Assembly (NCBI GenBank): GCA_963676385.2
Contig: CAXXMM010000014.1
Coordinates: forward strand, 434,001-498,000
Reading direction: 5' to 3'
From: UBA1422 sp963676385
Lineage (GTDB): Bacteria; Bacillota; Clostridia; Peptostreptococcales; Anaerovoracaceae
DNA: 64,000 nt
Notes under the pieces: model-generated
The model's database searches: none
The model's input: only the letters and a program-made list of their open reading frames with translations
What the model was told of the DNA's origin: nothing
Shown: positions 61,653 to 64,000 of the stretch, in pieces
Position numbering within the stretch: position 1 is the stretch's first letter
Layout of the letters: each line of letters begins with the position of its first letter
Position numbers and translations under genes: made by a program

Positions 61653-62861
61653 TTAATCTCTATAAAACAAATCTCTTGTATATATTTTATCCATTGTATC
61701 TATTATTTCATTTTCTATTCGATTTGCTACAATTATGTCAGAAATTTTCTTAAATTCTTCCAAATTGTGTATAATCTGAAAGTTGTCACTAATCTCAATT
61801 GGTAAGAGCGGTTCATATATTACAACTTTTACTCTTTTCAATTTAATTCTGTGCATAATCTCTTGGCTACTTGATTCCCTAAAATTATCCGAACCTTTTT
61901 TCATGGCAAGACGATAAAATCCAATAACACATTGGGGATTTTCGGCGAAATATCCCGCCTTCTGCAAAATCCGATCTACAATAAAATCTTTCCTTATACT
62001 ATTTGTGTCGACAGTTGCCCGAATAATGTGATTTGGAATTTTACCAAAAGTTGATAGCAATTGCTTCGTATCTTTAGGTAAACAATAACCTCCATATCCA
62101 AACGATGGGTTGTTATAGTGATTTCCAATGCGCGGATCCAGACAAATCCCCTCAATAATTCGTTTAGAATCTAGGCCTTCAGCCTCTGCATACATATCAA
62201 GTTCATTAAAAAAACCTATCCTAAGAGCAAGATAGGTGTTTGCAAACAATTTTATGCTTTCAGCCTCAGCATTACTAGTAATCAAAACAGGGGTATCTTG
62301 TTCCAAAGAGCCTTGTACCAACAATTTTGCAAAACTCTCGGCCTCGCTTTGTGATTCGGGTTTTTTTGCTGAACCTACCACAATCCGACTTGGATAAAGA
62401 TTATCAAATAACGCCTTCCCCTCACGAAGAAACTCGGGAGAAAAAAATATTTTATTATGACCATATTTGCTGATGATGGCATCTGTATATCCAACAGGAA
62501 CAGTAGACTTTATGATAATTGTAGCAGAAGGATTTACTTCTAATGTTGTTGCAATTACAATATCTACTGAAGTTGTATCAAATCCGCCAATGAATGGATC
62601 ATAGTTAGTCGGTGTTGCCACAATTACTAATTCAGCCTTTTCGTATGCATCCCGACCATTTGTTGTTGCCGTCAAAGAAAGACTTTTTTCTGCAAAGAAT
62701 CTAGAAATATCCCTGTCTATTATCGGTGACTTTCCGGAATTAATGTCATCAACCTTTGATTCCGTTGTACACACCACCGTAACCTGGTTTGCCTGAGCTA
62801 ATAAAACTCCTATTGATAGTCCAACATAGCCTGCTCCGGCAACCGCAATATTTTTCCCCAC
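61653..62861 (-). CDS. UDP-glucose 6-dehydrogenase family enzyme
   Basis: 402 aa nucleotide-sugar dehydrogenase. GAGYVG (9-14), VIVATPTNYD, KSTVPVGYTD, FSPEFLREGKA and catalytic Cys260 in GYGGYCLPKD are all present, matching UDP-glucose dehydrogenase of the Gram-positive 390-400 aa type; UDP-GlcA is the likely product. The start is GTG 62861 with ACAGGAGG 7 bases upstream; the 22 codons before it in the open frame are rejected. With the GT2 gene downstream it forms a small glycan cassette. Confidence 0.9.
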   Translation of the reverse strand: MGKNIAVAGAGYVGLSIGVLLAQANQVTVVCTTESKVDDINSGKSPIIDRDISRFFAEKSLSLTATTNGRDAYEKAELVIVATPTNYDPFIGGFDTTSVDIVIATTLEVNPSATIIIKSTVPVGYTDAIISKYGHNKIFFSPEFLREGKALFDNLYPSRIVVGSAKKPESQSEAESFAKLLVQGSLEQDTPVLITSNAEAESIKLFANTYLALRIGFFNELDMYAEAEGLDSKRIIEGICLDPRIGNHYNNPSFGYGGYCLPKDTKQLLSTFGKIPNHIIRATVDTNSIRKDFIVDRILQKAGYFAENPQCVIGFYRLAMKKGSDNFRESSSQEIMHRIKLKRVKVVIYEPLLPIEISDNFQIIHNLEEFKKISDIIVANRIENEIIDTMDKIYTRDLFYRD

Positions 62862-62904
62862 TTCGTAACCTCCTGTTTTTCTTTCATAGTCATCACCGGC
62901 AAAC

Positions 62905-62949
62905 CTAATACAAAAGGGAGGTCGCAAACCGTTGTCCCTCCCTTTTTGT
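62905..62949 (-). terminator. ppdK terminator
   Basis: On the minus strand ACAAAAAGGGAGG pairs across a 15-base loop with CCTCCCTTTTG, followed by TATT. It lies about 95 bases past the ppdK stop. Confidence 0.75.
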
Positions 62950-63041
62950 ATCTACGTCAGTGGTGGAGCACCAACTTCATCTTTCAATCTGTGATATTGC
63001 ACTTTTCTTCAGCTTGGATTTCTCAGCCAATCAACGCTATG

Positions 63042-64000
63042 TTATCTTTGTTTAGCAACTGCCTGTGCCGCTGCAAGACGTGCAATGGGAACTCTAAAGG
63101 GTGAACAGGATACATAATTCAAACCAATATTATGGCAGAATTCTATGGTCTTTGGGTCACCACCATGTTCTCCACAGATACCTAGTTTGATTTCAGGTCG
63201 AGCACTTCTACCCTTTTCAACCGCCATTTTTACTAGCTGGCCAACGCCAACCTGATCAAGGGTTTGGAACGGATCTTCTTCAAAGATTAACTTATCGCGA
63301 TATTCCTTGATGATATTTCCAGTGTCATCCCTTGAGAATCCAAACGTCATCTGGGTCAAATCATTGGTTCCAAAGGAGAAGAATTCTGCTTCTTTGGCTA
63401 TATCATCAGCAACAACGCAAGCTCTTGGAATTTCAATCATGGTTCCTACCATGTATTTTACAGTGGTTCCCTCTCTGTCAAATACTTTTTGAATGGTTTC
63501 CAATACTGTCTTTTTCACATAACTCAACTCGTTGGAAAGACCTACTAGGGGAATCATGATTTCCGGAATCACATCCATATTTTTTTCTTTTTTCAATTCA
63601 ATGGCAGCCATAATAATAGCCTCTGCCTGCATTTCGGCAATCTCCGGATAGGTTACTGCCAATCTACAACCTCGATGTCCCAGCATTGGATTGAATTCAT
63701 GAAGTTCTTGAACTCGTCTGGACAATTTTTCATAAGGCACGTTGATGGTCTTGGCCAACTCCTTGATTTCCTCCTCAGTATGGGGGAGAAATTCATGTAG
63801 GGGTGGGTCCAGTAGGCGAATGGTGACAGGGCGTTGACCCATTGCCTCAAAAATTCCTTTAAAGTCTTCCTTCTGGTACGGAAGCAGTACTGCAAGGGCA
63901 GCCCGTCTCTCTTCTTCCGTATCGGCAACAATCATCCTTCTTACATTTGGAATTCTTTCATCTTCAAAGAACATGTGCTCCGTTCTGCAAAGGCCAATTC
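63042..64000 (-). CDS. ppdK: Pyruvate phosphate dikinase, C-terminal part (partial)
   Basis: Open to the right edge; about 319 residues of the roughly 880 aa enzyme are seen. It interconverts pyruvate, ATP and Pi with PEP, AMP and PPi. The visible PEP/pyruvate-binding barrel runs from IGLCRTEHMFF at the edge, through HRGCRLAVTYPEI and SFGTNDLTQMTFGFSRDD, to CGEHGGDP and the catalytic Cys in NYVSCSPFRVPIARLAAAQA. This end distinguishes PPDK from PEP synthase. In anaerobes it often serves glycolysis with PPi. Confidence 0.97.
   Translation of the reverse strand, partial: IGLCRTEHMFFEDERIPNVRRMIVADTEEERRAALAVLLPYQKEDFKGIFEAMGQRPVTIRLLDPPLHEFLPHTEEEIKELAKTINVPYEKLSRRVQELHEFNPMLGHRGCRLAVTYPEIAEMQAEAIIMAAIELKKEKNMDVIPEIMIPLVGLSNELSYVKKTVLETIQKVFDREGTTVKYMVGTMIEIPRACVVADDIAKEAEFFSFGTNDLTQMTFGFSRDDTGNIIKEYRDKLIFEEDPFQTLDQVGVGQLVKMAVEKGRSARPEIKLGICGEHGGDPKTIEFCHNIGLNYVSCSPFRVPIARLAAAQAVAKQR

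Overview
The window looks like a chromosome segment of a low-GC Gram-positive anaerobe, most likely class Clostridia. The order hrcA-grpE-dnaK-dnaJ, an Asp23-nusB-xseAB-ispA-dxs-tlyA run, iscS-iscU-mnmA ... alaS-ireB-ruvX, rplU-rpmA-obgE and pgsA-cinA ... recA is the Firmicutes pattern. CIRCE and GAAC-N4-GTTC (LexA) operators, a Cys-Gln thioester surface protein with a sortase motif, TagD/LicD surface-polymer genes, a CoA-acylating aldehyde dehydrogenase and pyruvate phosphate dikinase agree with it. I do not name a genus. No tRNA, rRNA, CRISPR array, IS element or prophage was seen.

Layout. 1-6.5 kb (+): tail of a probable hemW, glycerol kinase, then the heat-shock operon under a CIRCE-controlled promoter. 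6.6-22.3 kb (+): a long, tightly overlapping housekeeping run (Asp23 protein, nusB, a TsaD paralogue, exonuclease VII, isoprenoid genes ispA and dxs, tlyA, mutS, mutL, miaA), continuing through a Xer-like recombinase, a SpoIIM-family protein, a PLP lyase and a TVP38 membrane protein. 22.4-22.8 kb: a LexA-box-controlled YneA-like division inhibitor. 23-27 kb (-): small membrane protein, ruvX, ireB, alaS. 27-28 kb (+): aldo/keto reductase-ferredoxin fusion, apparently on a leaderless mRNA. 28-42.8 kb (-): mnmA, iscU, iscS, DUF896 protein, thioester adhesin, comEA, two radical-SAM-associated genes, an HD protein, obgE, rpmA, rplU, an LCP ligase, an acylating aldehyde dehydrogenase and recA.

43-51.7 kb (-) is an accessory surface-polymer island of seven genes, placed between recA and cinA, which are usually adjacent in Firmicutes. 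It holds TagD, two LicD-type proteins (one without its metal-binding acidic residues), an acetolactate-synthase-like ThDP enzyme, an SDR, a second cytidylyltransferase fused to a degenerate Gfo/Idh/MocA domain, and a TagB/TagF-like polymer transferase. Together they look like a route to an unusual CDP-activated alcohol or polyol and its transfer to a teichoic-acid-like polymer. This is the strongest candidate for an undescribed system here.

51.7-58.2 kb (-): cinA, pgsA, rimO, ftsK/spoIIIE and uppP. rimO and ftsK are interrupted by about ten small indels within 2.2 kb while the protein sequence stays conserved across frames; local consensus error is the likeliest cause. rplU shows one similar G insertion right after its start. 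58.4-64 kb: asd (+), then a double GT2 glycosyltransferase, a UDP-glucose-dehydrogenase-type enzyme and the C-terminal part of ppdK (-).

Two minus-strand genes (the DUF896 gene and comEA) share an unusual 5' arrangement. A hairpin carries the Shine-Dalgarno sequence in its 3' arm and the -10 box in its loop, with the -35 upstream of the 5' arm, so only the gene's own promoter would give an open ribosome site.
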